Positions 1 to 8,116 of a DNA stretch of 64,000 bases are shown piece after piece. The stretch comes from Micrococcaceae bacterium Sec5.1 (lineage in GTDB: Bacteria > Actinomycetota > Actinomycetes > Actinomycetales > Micrococcaceae), in NCBI GenBank assembly GCA_039636795.1, contig CP143430.1:1302001-1366000 (forward strand), written 5' to 3'. A program made the position numbers and the translations under genes. The notes under the pieces were generated by a model. The model was not told the origin of the DNA and searched no databases. It saw only the letters and a list, made by a program, of their open reading frames with translations. Position 1 is the first letter of the stretch. Each line of letters opens with the position of its first letter.

Positions 1-2
1 CT

Positions 3-194
3 GATCCCGAGCTGCTGCTTACCGAACCAGCAGCTGACATGGACCCCGAACCGCAACCAGCCAGCAAAATCATCAGTGATCCGATGGCCGTGATTCCGAG
101 TGCCCTGTCGCGAAAAGAACGTGAGCGTTTGCCGCCGAAAATTGAGTGTTTTCCGGCGCGCGAAAGTTGTGTGTCCAATGTGTTGCCCCCTTAG
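3..194 (+). CDS. 3' end of an unrecognised gene (partial)
   Basis: An open frame enters from the left edge and ends at a TAG at 192-194, giving a 63-residue C-terminal tail. The tail begins acidic and proline-rich and then turns basic (a KERERLPPK stretch) with two cysteines near the end. No domain is recognised and the gene start lies outside the window. Nothing distinguishes it from a chance open frame except its orientation toward the next gene and the lack of stops, so it is offered at low confidence. Confidence 0.35.
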   Translation, partial: DPELLLTEPAADMDPEPQPASKIISDPMAVIPSALSRKERERLPPKIECFPARESCVSNVLPP

Positions 195-414
195 AGTGCG
201 CCCATGCGAAAGGCGCGTGGAGCGACAGTAACACCGGTCACACTGGCCCCAACAGGAGAAGTCTTCTATGACTTATCGCACTTGCCGGTCAAGAAGCATG
301 GCGGTTGCCGCGCGAGGCGTCATCGCTGAGCAGTTCGTCGGCTGCGGGGTCGCCAGTGATGTTCACAGGAGTCCATGGCTGCCCATCCGGGCGTCGCGTG
401 CCTAGCATTGGTAA
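195..414 (+). promoter_or_regulatory. Intergenic region with a -10 element abutting the LtrA start
   Basis: No gene is seen here. At 403-408 there is TAGCAT, a good actinobacterial -10 (TANNNT), followed by only six bases before the ATG at 415. This spacing would start transcription on or next to the start codon, giving a leaderless mRNA. That fits the lack of a Shine-Dalgarno sequence. No convincing -35 is visible. Confidence 0.4.
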
Positions 415-1611
415 ATGATGGCTAAATCGTCGGGCTCCGGCGCGTGGACCAAGGATGCAGCCCGCGATCCCCGCAGGGTGCACTGGATGGAACTGTTCTT
501 CGACCTCGTCTTTGTCGCTTTCGTGGGGCAGCTTGCCCATGGAATACACGGTGACCCCGGTTGGGTCGAATTCGGAACTTTCGTCCTGCTCTTCTTCCCG
601 GCATGGTGGGCTTGGGTGAACATGGTTTCGGTCGTCAACCTCTTGCCGGCCCTGTCCTCCCGGCGGCTGGGCATTGCGATGCTGGCGGCGATGGCAGCTG
701 CGAGCGTGATGGCCGCCGCCGCGCCGGGCGCGTTTGGCGAACGGGCGTGGGCTTTCTCGCTTGCCAACGCTGCCATGCGGGTCGTCCTCCTGGTCTTGTG
801 GCTGCATCTGCACCGCCAACGATCCGGCGGTACGCCGCGGCGCATCTGGACATATAACGGCGGGACGGCCCTTCTTTGGCTCGTCGCCGCATTCCTGCCG
901 CTCTACGTCGCGTTGATCCTGTGGGCGGCATCGATCGCCATCGAGGTTGGCATGGTGGCGGTCAGTGGACGTCTCTGGCCTGAGCGCGGGGTTGGTGGCA
1001 TCAACATCGAGCATGCTTCCGAACGGCTAGGTCTCTTTGTCATCATTGTCCTCGGCGAATCCGTTCTCACAATCGTCAGTGAAGTGTCGAATGATTGGAG
1101 TCCGGGCGCCGGCATCGCCGGTGCGCTGGGATTTCTCATCGTGGCACTCCTGGGCTGGGCGTTCTTCCAGTATGGAACCGGGGCCATCACTGCGGGGCTC
1201 GAACGTCTGCAATCGCAGTCCGACTTCTCCGGGATACTTCAGACCACGCTGTTTTTGCCGTTTCTCCTGGTTGTGGGCGTGACAGCGATCGCCGCTGCGA
1301 TCGCAACTGCCATTCCAGCACCGTTCGAGCATCTGCCGCTCGGTTCCGGGGTTTCGCTTGGTGGCGGAATCGCCCTGTTCTATGCGTGCAACGCGGTGGT
1401 GGCGCTTCGCTACGGCCAACCGCTTCGAATGGTAGTGCCGTGGGCGGTGCCCGCAGTGGTGGTCGCGTCCTTGCTCATACCGATCAACGCTGTGGTTTCG
1501 GCGGCTGTCATCCTGGTAAGTGCCGTGGTCCTCCTGCTTCTGGTCACGGCTTATGTGGAGTTCCGCAGACGACGGCGGCTGGCTGATGGATCTTTACGGC
1601 TCCTAACTTGA
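415..1611 (+). CDS. LtrA family (low temperature requirement protein A) membrane protein
   Basis: A 398-residue polytopic membrane protein. The family hallmark is near the N-terminus: a basic stretch, then HWMELFFDLVFVAFVGQL at about residues 23-40, then repeated hydrophobic helices (roughly ten) to a basic C-terminal tail. Length fits the LtrA family (about 370-420 aa). LtrA was named from a Listeria locus needed for growth in the cold; its biochemical role is not established, so no substrate is proposed. Two ATG codons lie in tandem at 415 and 418; the first is used because it sits six bases after a -10-like TAGCAT. It meets the next gene tail to tail with a 9-base overlap. Confidence 0.85.
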   Translation: MMAKSSGSGAWTKDAARDPRRVHWMELFFDLVFVAFVGQLAHGIHGDPGWVEFGTFVLLFFPAWWAWVNMVSVVNLLPALSSRRLGIAMLAAMAAASVMAAAAPGAFGERAWAFSLANAAMRVVLLVLWLHLHRQRSGGTPRRIWTYNGGTALLWLVAAFLPLYVALILWAASIAIEVGMVAVSGRLWPERGVGGINIEHASERLGLFVIIVLGESVLTIVSEVSNDWSPGAGIAGALGFLIVALLGWAFFQYGTGAITAGLERLQSQSDFSGILQTTLFLPFLLVVGVTAIAAAIATAIPAPFEHLPLGSGVSLGGGIALFYACNAVVALRYGQPLRMVVPWAVPAVVVASLLIPINAVVSAAVILVSAVVLLLLVTAYVEFRRRRRLADGSLRLLT

Positions 1612-1824
1612 GCCCAACAACCATGATTGGTCGGTTTGCGGTTCCTTCGGGTGCCGGCGCAGCTTCCGGATCAGCAGTTCCAGCGGCAACACCAACACCC
1701 GAAGTACCGCTGCCACCAGCAACAGAATGACAAATAGAACTATGGCTGGCAGGCAAAACACGAACACCGTGATTGCGGTAATGAGATAACCGACGATATA
1801 AGCCGTCATCACTCCGGTGTCCAC
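1603..1824 (-). CDS. Small membrane protein, unknown function
   Basis: A 73-residue protein with a long hydrophobic core (about residues 8-50, probably two closely spaced helices) followed by a basic amphipathic stretch (LIRKLRRHPKEP) and a short polar tail. The start is GTG at 1824, chosen because GGGAG lies six bases upstream; an internal ATG five codons later has the purine tract too close. The 3' end overlaps the LtrA gene by 9 bases in convergent orientation. No family is recognised. The basic, proline-containing tail suggests a cytoplasmic C-terminus, which is inference only. Confidence 0.5.
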   Translation of the reverse strand: MDTGVMTAYIVGYLITAITVFVFCLPAIVLFVILLLVAAVLRVLVLPLELLIRKLRRHPKEPQTDQSWLLGSS

Positions 1825-1889
1825 CGTGAGCTCCCGAAGATTGAATTACCAATAGGGGGTCGTGCCCGATCTAGGCACCGGGCCAGGGT

Positions 1890-2351
1890 CTACCGGGTTT
1901 CGGTGGGACCCGAGCTGGTGCCAGTGCTGGTCGACGAAGATGCGCCACGGCTGACCGGTATCTTCCGCGACTGGTTCTCTGATTGTTCCGGCACCGGAAT
2001 CCGCACCTCAAGAACGCCATCCGTATACGAGGCATTGATGTCTTGTTCGGAGACCGCCGTCGGAAGCTTTACTGTTCGGGAAAAGGTGCCGTACCGGAAT
2101 TCTGAGCGGTACCCCCTCTTATCCTTGTGTTCGGACTTCTCTTCATGGCGCACAAGGATCTGCAGCTCGTCACCGGACAGGGTGATATCGACGTCCTTTT
2201 CAGGATTGATGCCTGGAACTTCGGCTTTGACCACCATTGATCCGCCGTCCCGATATTCCTCAACGCGGAGCCAGGAGCCGGTGTCTCCTTCAAGGAACCG
2301 ACGGACAGGATCGGCGATGTCGCTGGCCGACCAACGAAGTAGATTGCTCAT
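1890..2351 (-). CDS. Hsp20/alpha-crystallin small heat-shock protein
   Basis: A 153-residue ATP-independent holdase chaperone that binds unfolding proteins in the cytoplasm. The alpha-crystallin domain spans about residues 25-125. It opens with the WLRVEEYRDGG segment and ends with the family motif A-x-Y-x-x-GVL (ASYTDGVLEV), followed by the IPVP C-terminal I-x-I/V-type anchor. A serine/threonine-rich tail follows. AGGAGG sits just upstream of the ATG. A second, divergent Hsp20 lies at 10752, so the region carries two paralogues. An 8-bp-stem hairpin lies between this gene and the SGNH hydrolase upstream, so it is probably transcribed on its own. Confidence 0.93.
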   Translation of the reverse strand: MSNLLRWSASDIADPVRRFLEGDTGSWLRVEEYRDGGSMVVKAEVPGINPEKDVDITLSGDELQILVRHEEKSEHKDKRGYRSEFRYGTFSRTVKLPTAVSEQDINASYTDGVLEVRIPVPEQSENQSRKIPVSRGASSSTSTGTSSGPTETR

Positions 2352-2375
2352 CGTGGTGCCTCCTGTTTGTTACCA

Positions 2376-2403
2376 GGCCCCGCGGACCGACCCCGGCGGG
2401 GCC
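2376..2403 (-). terminator. GC-rich hairpin between SGNH hydrolase and hsp20
   Basis: Perfect 8-bp arms GGCCCCGC (2376-2383) and GCGGGGCC (2396-2403) enclose a 12-base loop. The hairpin lies only 25 bases upstream of the hsp20 start, so it could equally be a structured 5' leader. There is no clear T-run, so the terminator role is inferred. Confidence 0.45.
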
Positions 2404-2510
2404 TTAATCGGATCTACACCAATAAAATACGCCGAACGCGCATCGTTGTTAAGACGACTTTTGGCCTTCATGGAAAGCCCCGGCATTGCCCTGTGGAGGG
2501 CCGCGAAAGG

Positions 2511-3398
2511 CTATCCCTCAACCAATGCCGCCGACGCTCCCGAAGCATTCTCGGCTTCGAAGACGGGGCCTGCCGACGGCCGCTTCGCCCGGCGTTCCTC
2601 TCCGGGACCGTGGGGCCGAAGCTGCTTGAACACCCAAGGGAGAAAGTATGCCTTTGCCCATGCGAGGTCGCCGGCCCTGGCCTGACGCCAACTGCTTTCC
2701 GGCAGCTGTTTGGGTTCCAGCGGCCGGAGGGTGTGCGGGACATTGAGTGTGTCCAGCACGGAGATGGCAATCGTGTGATGACCCAGCGGGGAGAAATGCA
2801 GCCGGTCCGGGTCCCACATCCTCGGGTCCTTGAGCTGCCTCATAGCCCACAGATCCGTGATGAGTGTGCCGTGGCGGGCAGCAATAGCGCGAACGTTCTC
2901 GTTAAAGATCGCCACCTTGCCACGGTTACGTCCCAGCACAGGAGTGGATCCCCAGTCGGGTCCAGTAAACAAGACAATCGCCGCGCCCGTCTCAGCCAAG
3001 ACGCTCACGCCAGTCTCAAGTTTGCTGGCAAGCTTGTCCGGATCGCTGCCATGGAACACCATGTCGTTCCCGCCTGCAGATAACGTGATCAGGTCTGGCT
3101 TCAGGGTCAGTGCCTGACCGACCTGCTGGTCGAGGATCTGCTGCATGAGCAACCCGCGCACGGCCAGGTTGGCATAGGCAAAATCCGGGTGATCGGCTGC
3201 GAGCTCTTCGGCAACACGGTCAGCCCAGCCGCGCAGCCCTCCGACGCTTCCTGGTTCGGGATCTCCGATTCCTTCGGTAAAGGAATCCCCAAGCGCCACA
3301 TACCTGCTCCAAGGGTGCGAGCGGTTCTTGGTATCCTGCCCAGCACCCGCATTGAGATCAACAAGGCCATCGGGGGTAACCCGGCCACGCCACCTCAT
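2511..3398 (-). CDS. SGNH/GDSL family hydrolase
   Basis: A 295-residue serine esterase/lipase-like hydrolase of the SGNH fold. Block I is ALGDSFTEG with nucleophile Ser39; block III is GGND with Asn111; the C-terminal D-x-x-H (Asp198, His201) completes the triad. There is no obvious signal peptide, so it is probably cytoplasmic. The start at 3398 is chosen because a strong AAGGAGGT lies eight bases upstream; the frame stays open another 54 codons, but that extension is low-complexity and not family-like. It follows ugd on the same strand after 86 bases. The substrate cannot be read from sequence; cell-wall or exopolysaccharide deacylation is possible given the ugd/glycosyltransferase neighbours. 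Confidence 0.85.
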   Translation of the reverse strand: MRWRGRVTPDGLVDLNAGAGQDTKNRSHPWSRYVALGDSFTEGIGDPEPGSVGGLRGWADRVAEELAADHPDFAYANLAVRGLLMQQILDQQVGQALTLKPDLITLSAGGNDMVFHGSDPDKLASKLETGVSVLAETGAAIVLFTGPDWGSTPVLGRNRGKVAIFNENVRAIAARHGTLITDLWAMRQLKDPRMWDPDRLHFSPLGHHTIAISVLDTLNVPHTLRPLEPKQLPESSWRQARAGDLAWAKAYFLPWVFKQLRPHGPGEERRAKRPSAGPVFEAENASGASAALVEG

Positions 3399-3484
3399 TG
3401 CCCTACCTCCTTGTAAGGAAAAAGGTTTCTTACAATGTGGATAACGGCAGTGCTGGTCGTGATGTTCCCGCGAACTCGAGTCGG

Positions 3485-4834
3485 CTATAGGAACATTTCC
3501 TCCGCCACCACCGACGCTCCCGTCCCTAACCCGCGGACGGTCCACCCCGCACTTCGCCAAGCCTCAGCGTCCAGTACGTTCCGAGCGTCCAGCACCATCC
3601 GACGTCGTACCAGTGACCCTGCAAACGACGGCGAGAGGGACACATATTCGTCCCATTCGGTCAGCAGCAGCACGAGTTCGGCTCCCTCAAGGGCGCGCTT
3701 GGTGGAGGCCTCGAAACGGATTTGCGGGTAGCGGATCCAGGCGTTGTTGATGGCTTTGGGATCGGTGACGGTTACGTGCGCGCCAGCGGAGGCGAGTTGC
3801 TGGGCGACGTCCAGAGCGGGGGAGTCGCGGATGTCGTCGGTGTCCGGTTTGAAGGCTGCCCCGAGGATGGTCACCGTTCTGCCGGACAGGAAGCCGCGGC
3901 ACATTTCCCTTGCCACGTCCACGGCGCGGGTGCGCTGGTCCAGGTTGATGGTGTCCACCAACGCCATCCATCGGTCCACGGACGGGACGGAAAGCTCGCG
4001 CGATTGGGCGCGGAACGAGCGGATGTCCTTGGGCAGGCAACCCCCGCCGAATCCGAGCCCCGCATGCAGGTACCGGTTGCCGATTCGCGGGTCCAGGCCC
4101 ATCGCCTCGCTGAGCTCGCTGACGTCAGCACCCGACGCGTCGCACAGCTCGGCCATCGCGTTGATGAAGCTGACCTTGGTGGCCAGGAACGCGTTCGACG
4201 CCGACTTGATCAGCTCCGCCGTCGCGAAGTTGCAGACCAAACGAGGGATCCCCGCGCTGATCAATGGCTCGTACACGGAGTCCAGAACGGCCGTCACCGG
4301 AGCTCCAGCGGCGGCACCCTTGCCGCCTGGGACGCCGTAAACCAGGCGATCGGGAACCAGCGAATCCTTCACGGCTGTGCCTTGGCGCAGGAACTCGGGG
4401 TTCCAACCGAGCAGGACGTCCGAGCGTCGGGCCAGGACCGCGCGCAGCGTCTCCACCGTGCCTACCGGCACCGTTGATTTACCCACGACGGCGGCGCCCT
4501 TGGCCAGGTGGGGGAGGAGGCTCTTCGTGGCGCTCATCAGGTAGGAGAGATCGGCCGTGTCAGAGGTCTTGGACTGCGGCGTGCCCACACAAAGGAAATG
4601 GACTTTGGCGTCGGCTGCCGCTGAGAAGTCAGTGGTGAACTTCAGGCGGCCTGTGGTGCGGCCGTCGCTGAGCAGTTCGTCCAGGCCGGGTTCGTGGAAG
4701 GGAGCCAGCCCTTTATTCAGCTGCTCAACCTTGTGGGAATCGACGTCGATGCCCACCACGGTGTGGCCCATGGACGCGAGTGTTGCAGCGTGGACTGCGC
4801 CGAGGTAGCCGCAGCCGATCACGGAGATCTTCAT
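3485..4834 (-). CDS. ugd: UDP-glucose/GDP-mannose 6-dehydrogenase family (likely UDP-glucose 6-dehydrogenase)
   Basis: A 449-residue NAD-dependent enzyme that oxidises a nucleotide sugar, most likely UDP-glucose, to the uronate. The Rossmann GxGYLG motif is at residues 7-12. The hinge lysine region AELIKSASNAF is around 207-216, and the catalytic cysteine is Cys266 in GFGGGCLPKD. Length fits the family. Its start overlaps the stop of the glycosyltransferase upstream by 4 bases (ATGA), so the two are translationally coupled. The pair probably supplies a uronic-acid-containing envelope glycan or glycolipid; this is inference. GDP-mannose dehydrogenase is the main alternative. Confidence 0.88.
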   Translation of the reverse strand: MKISVIGCGYLGAVHAATLASMGHTVVGIDVDSHKVEQLNKGLAPFHEPGLDELLSDGRTTGRLKFTTDFSAAADAKVHFLCVGTPQSKTSDTADLSYLMSATKSLLPHLAKGAAVVGKSTVPVGTVETLRAVLARRSDVLLGWNPEFLRQGTAVKDSLVPDRLVYGVPGGKGAAAGAPVTAVLDSVYEPLISAGIPRLVCNFATAELIKSASNAFLATKVSFINAMAELCDASGADVSELSEAMGLDPRIGNRYLHAGLGFGGGCLPKDIRSFRAQSRELSVPSVDRWMALVDTINLDQRTRAVDVAREMCRGFLSGRTVTILGAAFKPDTDDIRDSPALDVAQQLASAGAHVTVTDPKAINNAWIRYPQIRFEASTKRALEGAELVLLLTEWDEYVSLSPSFAGSLVRRRMVLDARNVLDAEAWRSAGWTVRGLGTGASVVAEEMFL

Positions 4835-5997
4835 GAGGAGGGTCCTTTGCTTGAGGTCAGTTCAGTGGGGCCCGCTTCGCTGGGAATGCCGGCGATGACT
4901 TCGTTGTAATGCCGCACCAGGTCGGCGCTGAGCACGGGCCATGTCCGGCCCTGGACCGAAGCGGTTGCTGCCGCTGCGAAGGCGCGGCGCTTGGCGTCGT
5001 CGCCCATCAGGTCCTGAACGTAGCCGCGCAGTTGAGTGAGGTTCCCCGGCTCGTACAGCCAGCCGGTGCGGGAGTTTTCCACGAGGTCAAGGGGGCCGCC
5101 GCGGCCGGTCGCGACCACAGGAACGCCCGATGCCATGGCTTCCTGGATGGTCTGGCAGAAGGTCTCGAACTCGCCGGGATGGACGAAAAGATCGAAGCCA
5201 GCAACAGCTTGCGCCAGGGCGTCCCCGCCGAGGAAGCCTGTGAAGTGGGCGTTGGGCAGGGCAGTTTGGAGTGCTTCCCGTTGCGGACCATCACCAACAA
5301 TCACGAGCTTCGTATCCGGCAGGTCCGCCAGTACGGCGAGGTCCTCCACCTGCTTCTCCACCGCGAGGCGGCCGACGTAGCCGATGATCCGTTGACCGTC
5401 CGGCGCTGCCGAGCTGCGCCACGCCGTCGAACGCTTTGCCGGGTTGAAGCGCGCGGTGTCCACGCCGCGGCGCCACATATCCACGCGCAGGATGCCGCGT
5501 CCGCGCAACTGGTTCAGCGCGAACGTGGACGGCACAAGGGTTCGGGTGGCCAGAAGATGGATGTTGTCCACGCGGTTCCACGCCCAGTTCTCCAAGAACG
5601 GCACGCCATAGCGGGCGGCGTAGCTGGGAACCTCGGTTTGGTAGATCGCGACCGTCGGGATGTCCAGTTGATCGGCGGCCTGCACTGCGCGCCAGCCAAG
5701 GACGAACGGCGAGGCGAGATGAACGACGTCGGGGGCGAAATCGGCAAGGATTCGCTTGACCCGATTCACACCACCCAACGCAACCCGCACATTCGTGTAA
5801 CCGGCCAGCGGCACCGAGGGAAGCCTGTGCACATACGCACCCTTGACGACGCTCGAAACATCAGTGTCCGACGTCGACGGCGCGATCACCATCACCTCAT
5901 CCCCGCGCTCCTGCAGATGCTCCAGCACCCGCAGTATCGAATGGGTTACCCCATTCATCAGTGGCAGGAATGATTCGGCGACGATTGCGATCCTCAC
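4831..5997 (-). CDS. Glycosyltransferase family 4 (MgtA/PimB-like, GT-B fold)
   Basis: A 388-residue GT-B glycosyltransferase. The N-terminal acceptor domain begins MRIAIVAESFLP with the loop MNGVTHSI. The C-terminal donor domain contains GYVGRLAVEKQVE (about 206-218), LVIVGDGPQ and the E-x7-E signature from Glu278 to Glu286 (EFETFCQTIQE). This resembles the mycobacterial GDP-mannose-dependent alpha-mannosyltransferase MgtA used for lipoglycans and glycolipids. It overlaps ugd by ATGA, so an alternative is a glucuronosyltransferase using the Ugd product. The tail (about 375-388) is Ser/Thr-rich. It is transcribed divergently from the propeller protein gene. Confidence 0.85.
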   Translation of the reverse strand: MRIAIVAESFLPLMNGVTHSILRVLEHLQERGDEVMVIAPSTSDTDVSSVVKGAYVHRLPSVPLAGYTNVRVALGGVNRVKRILADFAPDVVHLASPFVLGWRAVQAADQLDIPTVAIYQTEVPSYAARYGVPFLENWAWNRVDNIHLLATRTLVPSTFALNQLRGRGILRVDMWRRGVDTARFNPAKRSTAWRSSAAPDGQRIIGYVGRLAVEKQVEDLAVLADLPDTKLVIVGDGPQREALQTALPNAHFTGFLGGDALAQAVAGFDLFVHPGEFETFCQTIQEAMASGVPVVATGRGGPLDLVENSRTGWLYEPGNLTQLRGYVQDLMGDDAKRRAFAAAATASVQGRTWPVLSADLVRHYNEVIAGIPSEAGPTELTSSKGPSS

Positions 5998-6102
5998 GCC
6001 TTCAACGGTGGTCGGAGCGGTTTGCCTTGTGGGTTCGAACTGGTGGCCTGTGGAGGAAGAGTTGGTTAACAGGAGGGTGTCCTGTTTGTCGGAGCCGCCC
6101 GG

Positions 6103-6156
6103 TAGACTCCCGTTCTACGACGCGCTGCCGCGTCTCGACTTTTGGGGGGTCTTGCC
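6103..6156 (+). promoter_or_regulatory. Promoter and hairpin leader of the first propeller gene
   Basis: A -10-like TAGACT (6103-6108) is followed 10 bases later by a hairpin with arms GACGCG (6119-6124) and CGCGTC (6129-6134) and a 4-base loop, then a G6 purine tract seven bases before the ATG at 6157. The same elements in the same order precede the second paralogue at 8117. No strong -35 is visible. Confidence 0.55.
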
Positions 6157-8049
6157 ATGTTTGTTGCTGGGGATGGTTCGCGCGTGCTTGGGGGAGTAAG
6201 CGTACGACGACGGCGCCGGGCAGCGGCGCGTTCAGTCGCCGTCGGCTTGGGCTTGGCGCTGCTGCTGGGAACCGTCGGTTCGCCGACGCCACCGGCTATG
6301 GCTGACGCTGTGACGGATATCTTCTCGACAGGTGAACAGCCGGCACGGATCGCTGTTAACCCGGTGACGAACACGGTGTTCGTGACGTCGATCGAAGGTG
6401 TGACCCGTATAGGGGGACCGGCCGGGTTGCCTGCCGTGGATGCAGGTGACAGGGCCTTCGATGTTGCCGTGAACACGGTGACCAACAAGATCTACATCAG
6501 CACAGCAGGCGGCTATGTTTCCGTGGTGGACGGGGCCACGTATGGTCCCGCCGTACGTGTGCCAATGACCGCTGAACCGTCCGTCCTGGCGCTGAATGAA
6601 ATCAGCAACAAGATCTACGTCGGCATCAGCGGCGGCGTAACCATCATCGACGGCGCAACCAACGCCACCAGTACCGTTCCGCTAACGGGTGGCGCCCAGA
6701 ACATTCAGGTGAACCCTTCTACAGGCAAGGCCTACGTCCTGTCCGGCGGGGCCATCAAGGTCCTTGATGCAAGCGCTCAGGTCACCGCCTCGATCAACAT
6801 CGGTGCCGGCGGCATCCTGGACCTCGCGATCAACAAGGCAACCAACAAGATCTACTACACAACGCTCGGCCGATACGGGGCCGGCGTCAGTGTCATCGAC
6901 GGAGCAACAGACACTGTCACAGGAAAGTTCAGCAGCACCAGCAAGCTGGGACAGTTGGCGGTGAACAAAGCCACCAACAGGATTTATGTCGCTGTTGACA
7001 GCTCTTCCCTTGATGGGGCGGTCAAAGTCCTCGACGCCGCCACCCTTTCTGAAATCGCCCAAGTACCCACCTCTTCGTACGTTAGGGACATTGCGGTCAA
7101 CGAGACAAGCAACAAGATTTACGTTCCCACCTCCGGCCGAGGCACCACGATCATTGACGGACAGGACAACAGCAGTTCCGCTGTGTATACGGGGCAGGAG
7201 CCGTTTGCCGCTGCGGTGAACCCCTCCACAAACAAGGCTTACGTGGTCAACATCGAAAGCGACTCCGTAGCCGTGATTGATGGGTCCGTATCGGTACCCG
7301 CCAAGAACGACTTCAACGGTGACGGCAACGCCGATGTTCTGGCTCGGGACGGCTCAGGTGTTCTGTGGTTGTATCCGGGCAACGGCTCGGGTGGCTGGCT
7401 GCCTCGTGCGCAGGTGGGCCAAGGCTGGAACGTCATGAACGCTTTGGTTGCTCCCGGGGACTTCAATGGAGACGGCAAGGCTGATGTTATGGCCCGCGAT
7501 GGCGGCGGCGTGCTGTGGCTCTACCCGGGCAACGGCTCAGGTGGATGGCAGCCGCGTGTTCAAATCGGCAGTGGCTGGGAAGGCATGAGCGCCATCGAGG
7601 GAATCGACTTCCGCGGCGATGGGTTCCCAGACGTGGTGGCCCGCGACCGTGGTGGCGCATTGTGGGTCTATCACGGCGATGGCAACGGAGGCTGGTTGCC
7701 CCGCACCTGGGTAGGCTCCGGCTGGTCCGACATGTCCGAGATCACGGGCGTAGGCGACTTCAACGGCGATGGCCTGTCCGACATTGCTGCCCGCGACGGC
7801 GCCGGCGCGCTATGGCTCTACCCGTCCAACGGATACGGCAGCTGGCTGCCGCGACAGACCATCGGGCAAGGCTGGAACGTCATGAACTCCCTGGTTGGAC
7901 CCGGTGACTTCGACGGCGATGGGCGCGCGGATATCCTCGCCCGGAACGCGGCCGGCGAGCTGTGGCTTTACTCCGGTAATGGGGGAACGGCGTGGCCTTC
8001 GGCGTCCCGTGTTGGTACTGGGTGGAATGGGATGACGGCGATTCTCTGA
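6157..8049 (+). CDS. Secreted beta-propeller (YncE/YVTN-like) plus FG-GAP/VCBS repeat protein, copy 1
   Basis: A 630-residue secreted protein. A basic N-terminus (VRRRRRAAARS) precedes a hydrophobic core ending near PPAMADA, a signal peptide. Residues about 50-385 form a propeller of repeated blades containing xNKIYVxxxGGVxxIDGA segments, as in YncE/YVTN proteins. Residues about 385-630 contain five FG-GAP/VCBS repeats of about 50 aa, each with D-F-N-G-D-G-x-x-D calcium-type loops and a WLYPGNG segment. ATG 6157 is chosen over the upstream in-frame TTG at 6142 because it gives exactly the paralogue's length and follows a G-rich purine tract. Function is unknown; such domains bind ligands or carbohydrate at the cell surface. 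Confidence 0.85.
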   Translation: MFVAGDGSRVLGGVSVRRRRRAAARSVAVGLGLALLLGTVGSPTPPAMADAVTDIFSTGEQPARIAVNPVTNTVFVTSIEGVTRIGGPAGLPAVDAGDRAFDVAVNTVTNKIYISTAGGYVSVVDGATYGPAVRVPMTAEPSVLALNEISNKIYVGISGGVTIIDGATNATSTVPLTGGAQNIQVNPSTGKAYVLSGGAIKVLDASAQVTASINIGAGGILDLAINKATNKIYYTTLGRYGAGVSVIDGATDTVTGKFSSTSKLGQLAVNKATNRIYVAVDSSSLDGAVKVLDAATLSEIAQVPTSSYVRDIAVNETSNKIYVPTSGRGTTIIDGQDNSSSAVYTGQEPFAAAVNPSTNKAYVVNIESDSVAVIDGSVSVPAKNDFNGDGNADVLARDGSGVLWLYPGNGSGGWLPRAQVGQGWNVMNALVAPGDFNGDGKADVMARDGGGVLWLYPGNGSGGWQPRVQIGSGWEGMSAIEGIDFRGDGFPDVVARDRGGALWVYHGDGNGGWLPRTWVGSGWSDMSEITGVGDFNGDGLSDIAARDGAGALWLYPSNGYGSWLPRQTIGQGWNVMNSLVGPGDFDGDGRADILARNAAGELWLYSGNGGTAWPSASRVGTGWNGMTAIL

Positions 8050-8066
8050 GTTCCCTGAACAGGCTG

Positions 8067-8116
8067 TAGACTCCGCTCATCGACGCGGCAGTCGCGTCTC
8101 ATTTCCTGGGGGTCCC
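8067..8116 (+). promoter_or_regulatory. Promoter and hairpin leader of the second propeller gene
   Basis: TAGACT at 8067-8072 is followed 9 bases later by the arms GACGCG (8082-8087) and CGCGTC (8093-8098) around a 5-base loop, then GGGGG before ATG 8117. Arm sequence is identical to the leader of copy 1 while the loops differ, so the paired arms themselves appear to be what is conserved. Confidence 0.55.

Noticed and set aside
3399-3560. A 54-residue N-terminal extension of the SGNH hydrolase
   Set aside because: It is low-complexity, runs toward the ugd 3' end, and a strong AAGGAGGT marks the ATG at 3398.
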